In this document: positions 11,201-23,500 of the stretch, piece by piece
Layout of the letters: the number at the start of each line of letters is the position of its first letter
Position numbering within the stretch: the first letter of the stretch is position 1
Translations under genes and position numbers: made by a program
Source: Macrocystis pyrifera
Taxonomy: Eukaryota; Sar; Phaeophyceae; Laminariales; Laminariaceae
Assembly (NCBI GenBank): GCA_031763025.1
Contig: JASSKH010000001.1
Coordinates: forward strand, 17,585,142-17,649,141
Reading direction: 5' to 3'
Length of the DNA stretch: 64,000 nucleotides
The notes under the pieces: generated by a model
What the model was told of the DNA's origin: nothing
The model's input: only the letters and a program-made list of their open reading frames with translations
The model's database searches: none

Positions 11201-14200
11201 CCGGAGGTGGGAGTGCAGCGAATTGACACGGACAGCATGGGCAGACAACCAAATTCCAGTAGCTTTGATAAGAGGCGCGCCGATAGCACACACAAGCACT
11301 ACGTAACGTCTGGTATACCGTCGGTACTGCAGGGGCGAGGGACACGATCAACACGGAACATTTGTATAAAGAAGTCAGAATGCAGACTGGGGAAACACTG
11401 GAGTATGCCGAAAATCGTTGGGGTATAAAGAACGACTTCTTGTGCACAACACACGTACACTGCAAGGTAACACCAATCAATACAAATACATGATAATACA
11501 CTGAAATAAACAAACAAATAAGGTATTGACGTGCATCGTGTTTTCTGTTCACCCCACGACTACGTCGGCCTCAAAATGGTTGTACGATGGAGCGCCCCCA
11601 CAAGTGCGTGCTATCAATACGAATCCCTGTCCTTGTTTCGGCAGGCCCATGAATCATGTAGAGAATGTGTGCTGAAGGCAGACAGAACCAAAGGCGCTAT
11701 ACATACGTGTATGACTGGAGAACGGTCGTCTTGGGTGTGTCAAGGCCCCTGCTGGCCTCGCTATTTCGGTACCACACCGGGCGGGAATACAAGGAACGTT
11801 TAGACATTGATATGAAGACTAAGCGGTCCTTGTATTTACATTTACGGCCAGAGTGGTAGGGTTTTACAGTAGTTCAGGGAGGCAATAGGTCAAGGGGTCA
11901 AACCGCGGCCTCCTACTACTAGCATCTCTGTTCATCAAGCGTTTGCTATCCCAGGTACAGGGCGGTGCGGGATGAGCCGAAGAGCGCAACAATTTCTGCA
12001 TGGGTGCGCAGCAGTGTACCCACCACCGCCGTGGCGCTACCACTGCCGAACGGCTGACAGAAAAACCCGCACACCAAACAGAGCACAGCAGCGAACCAAG
12101 CAGTCAACTTAATGAGCCCGGCATCCTATACCAACGCAAGGCAAAGCAAGACAAGACAAGGCAAGGCAAGGCATGCCAAACCAAGCCCACAGTAGTAAAC
12201 TACTGTAAGACAGGCCAAGCCTATACAAGCCAAAACCGCGCTAAGCCTAATCGGAACCAACCAAGCCAAGAAAGCTGTAAGCAGTCACCTTTCTATACCA
12301 TCGAGCACAGCGGTAGCCTCCGGCAGCTCCAACAGTTGCCGCAGGAGCTGCTTGATGGACACGGCGACAGATCTTTCAGACATTCCGACGAACAGAGGCA
12401 CCAAAACCGACAGGTACACACGCGGCAGCAAAAGAACGTTAGGGGTTCAAATTCGGAGGTTCAAGACTTGAACACAAACAATTCGGTGGCATACCCTCAG
12501 GCCAGCCCCATCACGTCTAACAGACAACGGTGTCCAACGAGCCAACAATCCGACTAGCTCTAATCCTGAAATCCGCTCAGCCCATCGACGACCCTCCCCA
12601 CTGTCAAACAAGACCAACAGACAACCACCCGGACCACCTGCTCCTGGTCAACACTCGACGGTTGATGCCCCCAGCAACAGGGGCGGAGCGGTGCAAGTGA
12701 ACCGAATAACATATTCCATCCAACCTATCCAATCCAAGCAACCAACCGAGTACCCAGTCAGAACCAAGCAACCAATCAACAGTCAGACCAACCCCCCGGA
12801 GCAACTCAAACAAGCAACCAATTCAGGCAAACCAACCAGCTGACCAGTCAACCCAAGCCGATTCAATCAACCAATCAAAACCAACCGTTTGTTCTGTAGG
12901 AGACCATTACTGGGCTTCATTGACTAACCGCCCATCGACACTAAAACCTGTGGAACAAGACCAAGGAGGCCTTGACGCCCCCCCCCCCAGAAATACCGTT
13001 TCGTTTACCCGAGTTTCACAGCTGTCAGATATTGTTTCCCTCAACACGGCATGTATAAATACATATTCCTCATGAGGGCATACCCATACATAAAACCCAT
13101 AGTACGTGCGGTAGAAGTATCACTAGTACCATGCGCAGCTTGAAAAGATGAGTTTCGATAAAATCCTCGATTTCACAGCAGCTGATGTGTGTGTTTTTTT
13201 AATAATATACCATCTTTAGACCTGACGAACCAATCGACCCACAGGATCACCTGAAGCTTTCTCGGCGGGAGAAGTGGCTGGTAGCCCAGAAGCTGGCCTG
13301 GTTACTGTCGTCCTCGTAAGAAGCGACGGACCGGATGAGCTGCGTCTCGCACCAGTCCATGGCCATGAAAAACGTGGGGAACACCGCCACGTTGTCGTGC
13401 TCGATGGCTTTGTGGATGCTGCCCAGCGGCGAAGGTGAAAAGGTGGCCGCAGCGAAAGCAAAAAACGCAAGCCAAGGAACAATGAAATTACATTAAATCC
13501 TTGCGCATCTCGGACATATCATGATCTACAGTACACAATCTGCATAGTTTCTCACCTGCCTTCGTGAGAAGTTGTGCAGGAACTGTACATACATATTGAG
13601 TGCAGAAAAAATCTGGGAGACCTGTGGTAGATCATGTAGATGATACGGCTCCCAAACAGGCGACATGAGCTAGATCATACAGATCATACATATCAGGGAT
13701 CTATCTATCTGTCCTGAAATATCTAGATCATACTATGGGAATCGATGATCTGCAGATGATCTGTCAGAGGTGCGAGACGATTAACGCAAAAAAAAAAAAA
13801 AACGCAAACAAAAAACAATAAAAGACAGCTACTTAACAGCATCGGGGAGGAGGCGAAGGAGAGGCAGGGAGAGAGGAAAAGGGCGCGCGCGCGGGTGTGT
13901 ACTCATGTACATGGCCGTAGTCTCATGACCATACACCCTCGCATCTCTACATTGCCGAGATGGCGCGCGCGGGGCGGGGGGGGGGGGGGTGGGCGCTCAG
14001 GGAAAAAAAATATCCCTGTTTCACTCGTGGCGACAATGATAACGAACGCACATACGAAAGAACGCGAACATGACCGACAAATTATTTTTTTACGGCGTCG
14101 GGAAGGGGAAGGGGGACGAGGAGGGGGGTTGACGGCGGTGGGGGTGGTGGAGGTGTGTGTGTGGAGGAGGGTGAAGGGGGGAGGGTTGGACTGAATCCGA

Positions 14201-16567
14201 CCCGTCTCACTTGCTGGTGACCTTACCTTTTCCACTGGAGATAGTCCTGAGGGAACGCTAGAGGGCAGAAACGACGGAGAAGGAAAGGCATGCGGGTCTA
14301 CTAAATGCAGTACAGTAAAAGCGTACCAGGTATGTACATGCCACGGCCATGAGCTCGGAAAAAAAACTTTTCACTCTGACACTGGGCCCCTCTCGAGGCT
14401 CTCTCTTTTATATTGTAGGGGGCTTATCAGAGACGGTTACGAGTACGACATAGCCACAAACAAGAGCACAGCAGCAGTAGGAGTGTTTAGCCGTACTTCC
14501 CGTACGTAGCTGCGTCTCCCTCAATTTTTAGCTTCACGTTACCTGCAGCAGCATTCTCCAGCAGCTTTCAGCTTTACTTACCATAGCTGCAGCATCTCAT
14601 CGTTTGGGGTGTGCGACAGTAGTTCAAAATATCCTATTTAGGCATGGGATCGCGGCTTATTTTGATGTCAACGTTGAGCATAGGCTCCTAAGTGCCACTA
14701 TATAGGGGGCTTTAGAGTCGCGTTCCTCGCTGAGCACAAAGGCTTAGCTGTGAATTCTTGAATAAAGAAGCCTCAGCCTGAAATTATTGACTCCCAAATA
14801 TTTACGCATGTCGCTTACCGTAGTAGCATCTCCATCCTGTCCGTGAATCCCGCGTAGGCGATGCAAACCCCGTGAGCCTCGGTGAGGCGCTGCAGCGGCT
14901 GGAAGCAGGTGCGCGCCGCGCTTGCGTCAATCTGGTCGCGGTTGGCACAGCGAAGGAGAGGACGGGACGACACGGGACACGACGAAACCATCAGAGACGA
15001 ATGGAATACATGTCATCCGAAATCGAAATCGAAGATGAATCCGACCCAGATTCAGACTCACGACGAAATATATTCGAACCATGTTGAAACTGAACCGAAA
15101 TAGACAGACCATAACAAAACAGGGCAGGTCAAGGCAGAGCAGAGAAGAGCGGAACAAAATAAAACAGAACATAACATAACAAGACGGAACATAACATAAA
15201 ACAGGTGCGAAACCAGCAGCAAGCCGCCGTTTCCAACAGCGCGTGCACCACAAAACGAACGCGCCCAAAAGCCAGGCGAGGAATTATCTACGTGCCCGGT
15301 AGAAGATTAAAAAGCAGAGCCTAACCCATTGAATACAGCAAACATGACTCAACTCTATTTCCAAGCAGCCCCCGAGGCCAAGTGTTCCCAAACTACTGCC
15401 AACAATATCCCCGTCCCCAGAGACGTGGATCCAGTTGGAAAGGGGATACTATTGCTTGATAACTTGTTGCGTCACTCACGTTGGTGACCTTGGAGCAGTC
15501 AAGGACGATGAAGCTCGGCATCTCCTCCTCCTCTTCCTCCTCGTCTTCCCCCTCCTCTTCCACTTCCGCATCTACGTCGAACTCCCCGCCCCCTCTCCCC
15601 CCCCGGCCACAAGAGAGTTTCCATCCCCCTCACCCCCCGTAGCTGACTCTTTCGTCGCTGATAACACCCCTGACATGACCGCCCCGTTACCACTCTCCCC
15701 CCTGCGGTGGCTCCTCTGCGCGGGAGATAGCCGACAGTTCGGGGAGCGCGGCGGCGGCCGCTGGTGCTGGTGCTGCCACCCGTTTGCGGTTGAGAGGATG
15801 CCCGCAGAGTTGTTGTGGTGAGCGCTGGCACTCGGAGAGTGAGGCCGGTGGAAACGATCGGCCTCTCTTCCTCCTCCTCCCGCTCCTCCTTCTGCTTCCT
15901 CATCGCCGGCAAAGCTCACCGACTTAGTAGGTTTCAAGAACCCATCGTTGCAACTGCCGCCGCCGGCACTACCACCACCGCCGGCACTCCCGTTCTTCAT
16001 GGGTCCATCTGCGCCGCTGCTACCGCTTCCGTTCTTCATGAGGCCGTCTCCATCGTTGCCACCCTTTGCGACGCTGCCGTACGATCCGTCGCCGCCACCC
16101 AGGAGTCGCCGCCGGTCCTCATCGCCCCCCAAGCTCCCCGAGCGCACGGCGCGGCCTCGAAGACGGGCCGACCCTGGGGAGCGCCGGTCCTCATCGCCCC
16201 CCAAGCTCCCCGAGCGCACGGCGCGGCCTCGAAGACGGGCCGACCCTGGGGAGCGCATGCGACTCCCGCCGCTGTTAGCAGTAACGTGTGCGTGTCGGAA
16301 CCGGGGAGAGGGGGGGCAGTCCAGCCGGGGATGTCGGACAGTATTGTTTACGACTTGACCCAGCTTTTCAACGAATTGATACAATTAGTGCACACTAACT
16401 CCTTATCACATCCTATTAATAGAACATCCCGAGGAATTACCCAGGCGGTCGGGGCTAAGGGTATAGGATCAAAAACCAAGCATATGCCAACCATTCTTTC
16501 CAAACTGGGCCTCCAAGGTCTACACAGACGACGAGCCGGAGCGAGAACTGGAGTGGTGGGAACGGGC

Positions 16568-16600
<33 letters not shown>

Positions 16601-19600
16601 TATCATGCATGGCCGTAGTCGGATGACCATAGACCCTCGCATCCCTACAATGACGGGACGGAGAACCCCGGGTTTTCACCGACCAGGCAGACATCGCTTG
16701 CATCAAGCGCAAAGCGCCGTGAGGTATCCGGCGAGTCGCATGAAGGGTGAGATGCATCTTACTAAGAACTGCTTGTGAGGTGGACTTGCATAAGGATGAC
16801 AGCTTCAATGAGTTGATTTAATTTCCGGTGTGGCCACTTCCAGAGACAGCAATGGGAGTACTACGTAACTGCCTCTTGGGTGTCGTACCATATACACACT
16901 ACCGTGATGCGATCATTCTCCTTGTGCGGAGTAAAGGTTCTCTACGCCCCACAAATGATCTGACACGACCACCAGCTGTGACCCATCGCCAAAAACAAAA
17001 CGGTATCCTGGTTGTCTTCTGTAGCTCAAGTAGTGAGCGGCATCTTTTACAGTGTCGTTGCCAACCGACGCCAATACAACCTGTACACAATGTATATGGG
17101 GGGGGGGGGGGTGATTTTTCGCGGAGTTTTCACTTGTTTACTTTCTGGCATAAGGGGGAGTAGGAAGGGTCAGGATACAGTGACTCCGGCGGTGTGTAAG
17201 TCGGATTGAGCATTTTACATTCATCAGTCTGGTTGGAAAAAAAAAGGTACTTTCCTGCCTATTGTGGCGATCGAAAGGTGACTTGAATTTTCGATCAGAC
17301 TGGTGAAAAAACTCTGTCGGGTTTAGGACTTCAGAGTGGAAAATGCATAAGAAACGGTTACAGAAACACGTCCATTTTTCTCGGGTAGGGTGCGATAGAT
17401 AGTGTGTCCCGACTGCAAGGGAAGGAGCCGCACGTCACGGGGTGCAGCATGATCCTACCTTTCGTGCGTACTGCTGCGCGCTAACGCTAATCGTAGACGG
17501 TCCAGTGGCAGATAAAACCAAAAATTATCATTCTTTGGGCGGAATCTCTGCTTCTAAGAAAAAGGAGAAGTGGAGAGAGCAGCGCCGACGAGGGGAAAGG
17601 GAGGGGGGGGGGGGCGCGGCGGCCGCGTTGTATGGGCTGTCTTTGATGTCTAGAGCAGTGACTAGCCCGGCACTCACCACAGGCGACGTTAAGCGCAGAA
17701 GCCGCGTCATCTCACCGTGTCCGCGACACCTACAACGGTACAGGTCCAAGGAGGAGATGCCGCCTGCCGTCGATGAAGGCGCTTCCCGCCCCCCCTCGCC
17801 CCTTCCAAGCGTCCCGAAATTACACCAACATCGAAAGAGGAGACGCCACTTACCGTCAGCAGCGGAGACCCCGCCCCTTTCCCGCAACCACAAATATGAA
17901 TACTGGTACAGTATCTTAAACAAATCTACGTGCCTGCTCACGATAGAGTGCCGTTACGTTGCATCCGAGGGCCCTCGAGGAGGGGCCTCGACGCATGAGC
18001 GAGAGAGACAAGACAACTCGTTAACTCTTCCGGGGCCCAAGCATACCTCCTCACACGGGTGATACGATAGCACACCCCCTCGAGAGAAACATCCGAGCCG
18101 ATCTTCTCGGCAACGGGGGGAGTTCAAGTATCAACAAGAGGCGTTCACCACTATCGTTCGCGCACCCTCCTTGGTTTGGACAAGCTCGACTATTGCGGAG
18201 GATCATAGTAAATAGCACCTACGGTATACACAAAAAAAACTAAATATTTTCCTATTTTTACTAACAAAATTTGGTCCCATTTACTATGGCCCCCCGTAAT
18301 AGGAAATTCATAATCGTACCAGTGGGTGTGTTATATCATCACCCGTGTGACAGGGTAGCGACCTAAACAACGACCAAATGCGGTATTACCAACCATCTAC
18401 AAAAAAAACGTGCAACACACTATTATGGGGGGCCATAGTAAATAGGACCACATATTGTTAGTAAAAATAGGGAAATGTAAGGGTGTTTGTGAGTATCGTA
18501 GGTCCGATTTACTATGGCCCCCCGTAATAAGCAGTACCACTCCGTCCCAATATATATAAGAACCGGTTATACACTAATTGTCAAACCAAAAGGTTCTTAC
18601 TTCGGGACAGAGTGATACAATTATCACCATGCAATGTGCGTACGCGTGTTGTCGTGCATCTATCTACACCCTACGTTGCTTTTCGGAGGACACACCCCCT
18701 ACCCTAGACCAGCAGTTAGGGCTAGGTAGACTCGCGTGGCTAATTTTGTATTCGACGTTCAATAGTTTCGTGATGTTTTCGCTCACAAGTCCCAAAAGGG
18801 TCACCGTTTTCCCTCATGAATCAAAAGCAGTGTGGGGGGGGGAACTCACGCGCGAGACATGAAACGCCGGCCCAGGGCCTTGAACGCCCAGGAGCACCAG
18901 CGCTGAACTGCCTCTCCCGGGGTAACGTCATCTTTCGTCCTACTCCCCGCCACTGACGATGACGACGGCGGCCCTGTCCCCTTTCGCGTGTCCGTCGCCA
19001 AGGTCAAGCCGAGCATGCTCGTCACCTGAGTGAGCGCCATCAGGGGGGCGTGTTAAAATGAGGAGCGGAATATCTGTTTTGTTTAGGTTCGGAACGGTAC
19101 TTACTAAAGGCGGTACGAAGGCGCTCGAACTTCGGGGTGGATCGGAATGTCGAGACAGACCTTCCCTTCCCTGCTAAACCAGAGCGTATGATACCCGCCC
19201 CCCGTGCCTCCCCTTTCCACCCGTCCCGGCATTGTAGGAATGCGAGGGTCTATGGTCATACGACTACGGCTATGCATGATATCGAGTACCCCCCCCCCCC
19301 TCCCCAATCTAAACTAACTCATTGAAGCTGTCATCCATACGCAAGTCCGCCTCACAAGCGGTTCTTAGTGGGATGCAGCTCACCCTTCATGAGACTCGCC
19401 GGACACCTCACGGCGCTCGCGCTTGGTGCAAGCAATGTCTGCCTGGTCGGTGAAAACCCGACATGCCTCGTCCCGGCATTGTAGGGATGCGAGGGTCTAT
19501 GGTCATACGACTACGGCCATGCATGATATCGAGTACATCTCTACTATCGAGTACCCTCCCCCTCCTCCCCAATCTTCTCTCTTGCCTGGTGAAGTACTTG

Positions 19601-20529
19601 TTGGGAGGAGCCGAAGAAGAGCTCGCCCCTGAGCTCGACGCACAAAATCTTGTCTCTGTGCACCTGTAGCAGGCGGCGTTGGGATGCCGGCCTCATCACT
19701 CTGCCTCTCTTGTGCACCCTCTCCAACGTGTTCCTGTCAGGCACCGACGACACAACCACACCGCGGGGCACGAATATTTAAAGGAGGGGGCGGGGGGTGG
19801 TGGCGTACCGTACGGCACGGTGGCCTGCCGATGTTGATGGCGCAGACGGCCTACGGCAGACGATGTTGCCCTAGTGCAGCAGGAGTAGTGGCAGTCATTG
19901 TGATGTAAGGAGTAGTATCGATAGTAGCAGCAGTCAGCAGTGTCAATATCAGCAGTATCCGTGCCAGTGTTGGTATCCGTATCAGTACCAGCACAATATC
20001 AGTAATAACAGTATCGCTGCAAGTAGCAGTATCGGTGTCGGCTCGGCACATAGCGGCGTTACGGGGGTCCGTAGTAAATAGGACCAAATATTATCAGTAA
20101 AAATAGGTAAGTACATAGGTTTTTATGTATACCATAGGTCCTATTTGTTGGCGGCTCGTTTTCGTGTCCAGGGCGTGCCGTTTCTGCGGAGACACCGCGA
20201 GACAAAGCCGCGCCCCCCTAACGCCCACCCTGGAACCGACAAAACAGAGAAGAGCAAGCTCGCTCACAACCGTAAAAAAATGTTCTTGGCCGTAAACCCC
20301 TCATCCCTTTCTGGCAAATCGATCTGCCACTCATGAGAGAGCGAAACCGACACCAGCGTGTGGAGGCGCCTCGCGCACGGCAACAGCAGCAGCAACCGCA
20401 GCAGCAGCAGCAGCAGCAGCAGCGGCGGCGGCGGCGGCGGCGGCAAGTATCACCGTTTTCCGACGAAAGACAACCGAATATACGCAACGCGAGATCCCAA
20501 TATATCAAACACAGCACGCTTACTCGAGA

Positions 20530-20562
<33 letters not shown>

Positions 20563-23500
20563 GAAGCAGAAAATGGCCATTGTCTTTCGAAAAAAGACAA
20601 CCAAGAACATGCGGCACGAGACCCCCAGAAACGCAGACACAACACGCTCGTTTGTGAACAGCAGGAGCAGGAACAGCAGCAGCAGCAGCAGCAGCAGCAG
20701 CGGCAGCCGCAGTAGCAACAGCAGTAGCAACAGCAGCAGTAGCAGCGGTGGCCGTTCTCGCCGCCCTCCCACGGATACGGACTGCCTCACCTCCTTTCGG
20801 AAGCGTAGTTGATGACGAAGATGACCACAGAGCATCCCACGCCGACGATCAATCCCTTGTTCAGCCCGACGACCTGGATGGCGACGAACTGCGCGCAATG
20901 GGAAACAGGCGCAAGGCAGGAATAAATAAGCGGTGGCGGTGGAATCATCAAACCTCGCCCATGGTACGATCAAAACATGCAGCCAACACGATTGGTGTCC
21001 CCCACCCCTCCCTCCCTATAGCGTTCCCCACTCGCTCACGACCTGCCACCACAGTACCGGACACTTGCCAAACTACAAGTGAAACAGGAAAGCTCGTCCA
21101 AGCTAGATTTCTTGGTGCGAGCGACACCGAGTTTCTACTGTAATTTTGACCGCACCTAAAAACAGGGACCCCTGTCGAAATCGCTGAAGTCTTTATCTTC
21201 GCCCGACCGCGATGATCTCCGAATCAAAAGGGAATAGGGTGATGTGACTGAGACTGTGGATGAACAAGTAACACACAGAAACACACCACCAACGACAACA
21301 GGTACAAAATCGGCAACAGTTTCAATTTTCCTGTTGCGCGGGTTCCTGCCTTCGAGGGACAGCATACACTGTGTGTATGAGCGAAAGCTGTTGCTACTTT
21401 TTTACGGCCGCAAAAAAAATACATAGGGGATTGGGCACGCCTTATAGGGCGTGCGCCTTAGTAATGTGCTGGGTGAAGCCGGAAATCTGCGCCGTCCGGC
21501 CGACAACTCCAACCAGTGTAATACTCGTGCTGATTTTTCAATGTCTTCCTACCAGGGTACACAGTTGACGACAGTGAGATATCCCCTATTACACTTGTTC
21601 GCCAGGGCGTGTTTCGGCGAGAGCTACCCTACCCGCGCCCTTCGAGCATACAGTACGTGCGTTCTACACTAATTCTAGTATAACGAGTCCCGATTTTCCA
21701 ATGTCGGTGAATGCAGACTATTATGGGGGGCCATAGTAAAAACCCCTTGTCGCACCTTGGACCTGTAACGCTAACTCTGCTTCACTGCGTGCCCCACTCG
21801 CAGGTCAACGCGTACATAAGGGTCGATCTTAACGAGGACTGTTTTTCAGGTTTCGTTCAGTTCTGCTCAGTTTTTTCGGTATTTTTAGGAAAATACCGAA
21901 AAAAACTGACAAACACTCCTCGTTAAGATCGACCCTAACGAGCAAGCTGTGGCTCGAGGCTATACATACAACTACAAGGTACAAATACCGCCTGCGTTGA
22001 TCTGATTGGCCAGACTTCTTCCGTACGTACAAAGAACATATTCTCTCTTGCCTCCAGAATATGACGCGTTCCTAGTGAATCTCATCCTGACTTTCTTAGT
22101 TCCCGTTTGATGCCTAATGCCACTATTTAATAGCAGCACTTGTCTCCACACCAGGGAGCTTGAGGAGGACACAAAAGCAATGAACTCATCAAACATGGTG
22201 GGCCAAGGACAGCAAGCATCGCAAGAAAGCACACCACGCATCGCAAGAAAGTACCACGAGCACAGCAAGCATCGCAACGAAGCATTGCAAGCACAGCAAG
22301 CACAAGAAGTGCATCGAGCAACGCAAGCACAGCAAAAACGCATCACAAGCCGAAGAATGCCTCGCCAACCCACAGCAGTCAGCACCACCCGTGAAACAAA
22401 AACACATATTACCTGTCTCACGTCTCAAGGGCAAGGAACAACCACTCTCTAGGGAACCCGTTAGGGACCCACACTCCCAACCGGTACCGGATACGCCGAC
22501 AACTATACTATACGCCAGATGCGGATTAGAGGCCTACATTTCATGCTTTTTACTTCTTCTTTTTGTACCAACCATCCAATAGTGGGAGCGCGCAGCTACT
22601 GTACGACTAGTGTCATGCACACGCGCATGTCGAAGATCACCTTAGTATTGCGTTTAAATAGTTCGGTTACATCCCGCTAGCTTCAGTAGACCGGGCTAGT
22701 CGGTTTGGTCGATGCTGTAACGACGCCTGTCCGCTTTTACGTTCAAAACGGGTCAATACAACGTACTGCATATTCGCATATTCATCCATCCCGTGAAGAC
22801 ACGACATATCAATCGACATCTCACCGTCGCCAGCAGGACAAGGTACTCGTGCGTCAGAAGCTTTTCCCGGATTTCCCAGAGCCATTCCACCGAGAGGTCG
22901 ACGGCTGGTACATACCGCAATACAAAACCGCCGCCACCACCACCAGGAAAAGAAGGCCGGGACGGGACGGGAGCGCGAGATGTGAGGGGAGGGAGTGAAG
23001 CGCCACGTTTGCCCTTGTTTGCCGAGCAAGCTTTTAGAACATATTTGTCGTCGGCGTACAGGTTACGCTGCTGTTAAAAATACAAGGGCTGCTGCTGCTG
23101 CTGCTACTACTCTCCCCCACTTGACACCCCCTTCTCCCCTCTAGGCTTCTACAGGTATCCATTATGCTCGCAATTATTTCTGCAGAAGGGGCGTTCTTCA
23201 GAGCATACAACTTTCTGTACGTACGCGGCATTTTTTTTTTCCGAGCATAATCAGCAGAATTGGGGGAAAACATGGTGTGTAACTTTACTCGTTTAATGTT
23301 TCTTATCTATTACGGGGGTCCATAGTTAACGGGACCAAATATGGTTAGTAAAAATAGGTAAATATATAGGTTTTTATGTACACCATAGGTCCTATTAACT
23401 ATGGACCCCCGTAATACCAACCACAAGACATCTATCACGTAAGGAAAAAGAGCAAAATCGGTGTAACAAGCCTTCTCCCCTCTTGGCACATCCCTCCCCT

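Noticed and set aside
12000..12557. 185-codon + open frame
   Set aside because: Low complexity from AAGGC repeats and antisense to transporter exon 17.
20218..20973. 251-codon - frame rich in Leu/Cys/Arg and + frames rich in Gln/Ser
   Set aside because: Translation of CAG/CTG arrays; only 20888-20791 in a specific frame is an exon.
22117..22452. 111-codon + frame with Gln/Ala/His repeats
   Set aside because: Built from imperfect GCAAGCA repeats; no flanking splice-compatible exon.
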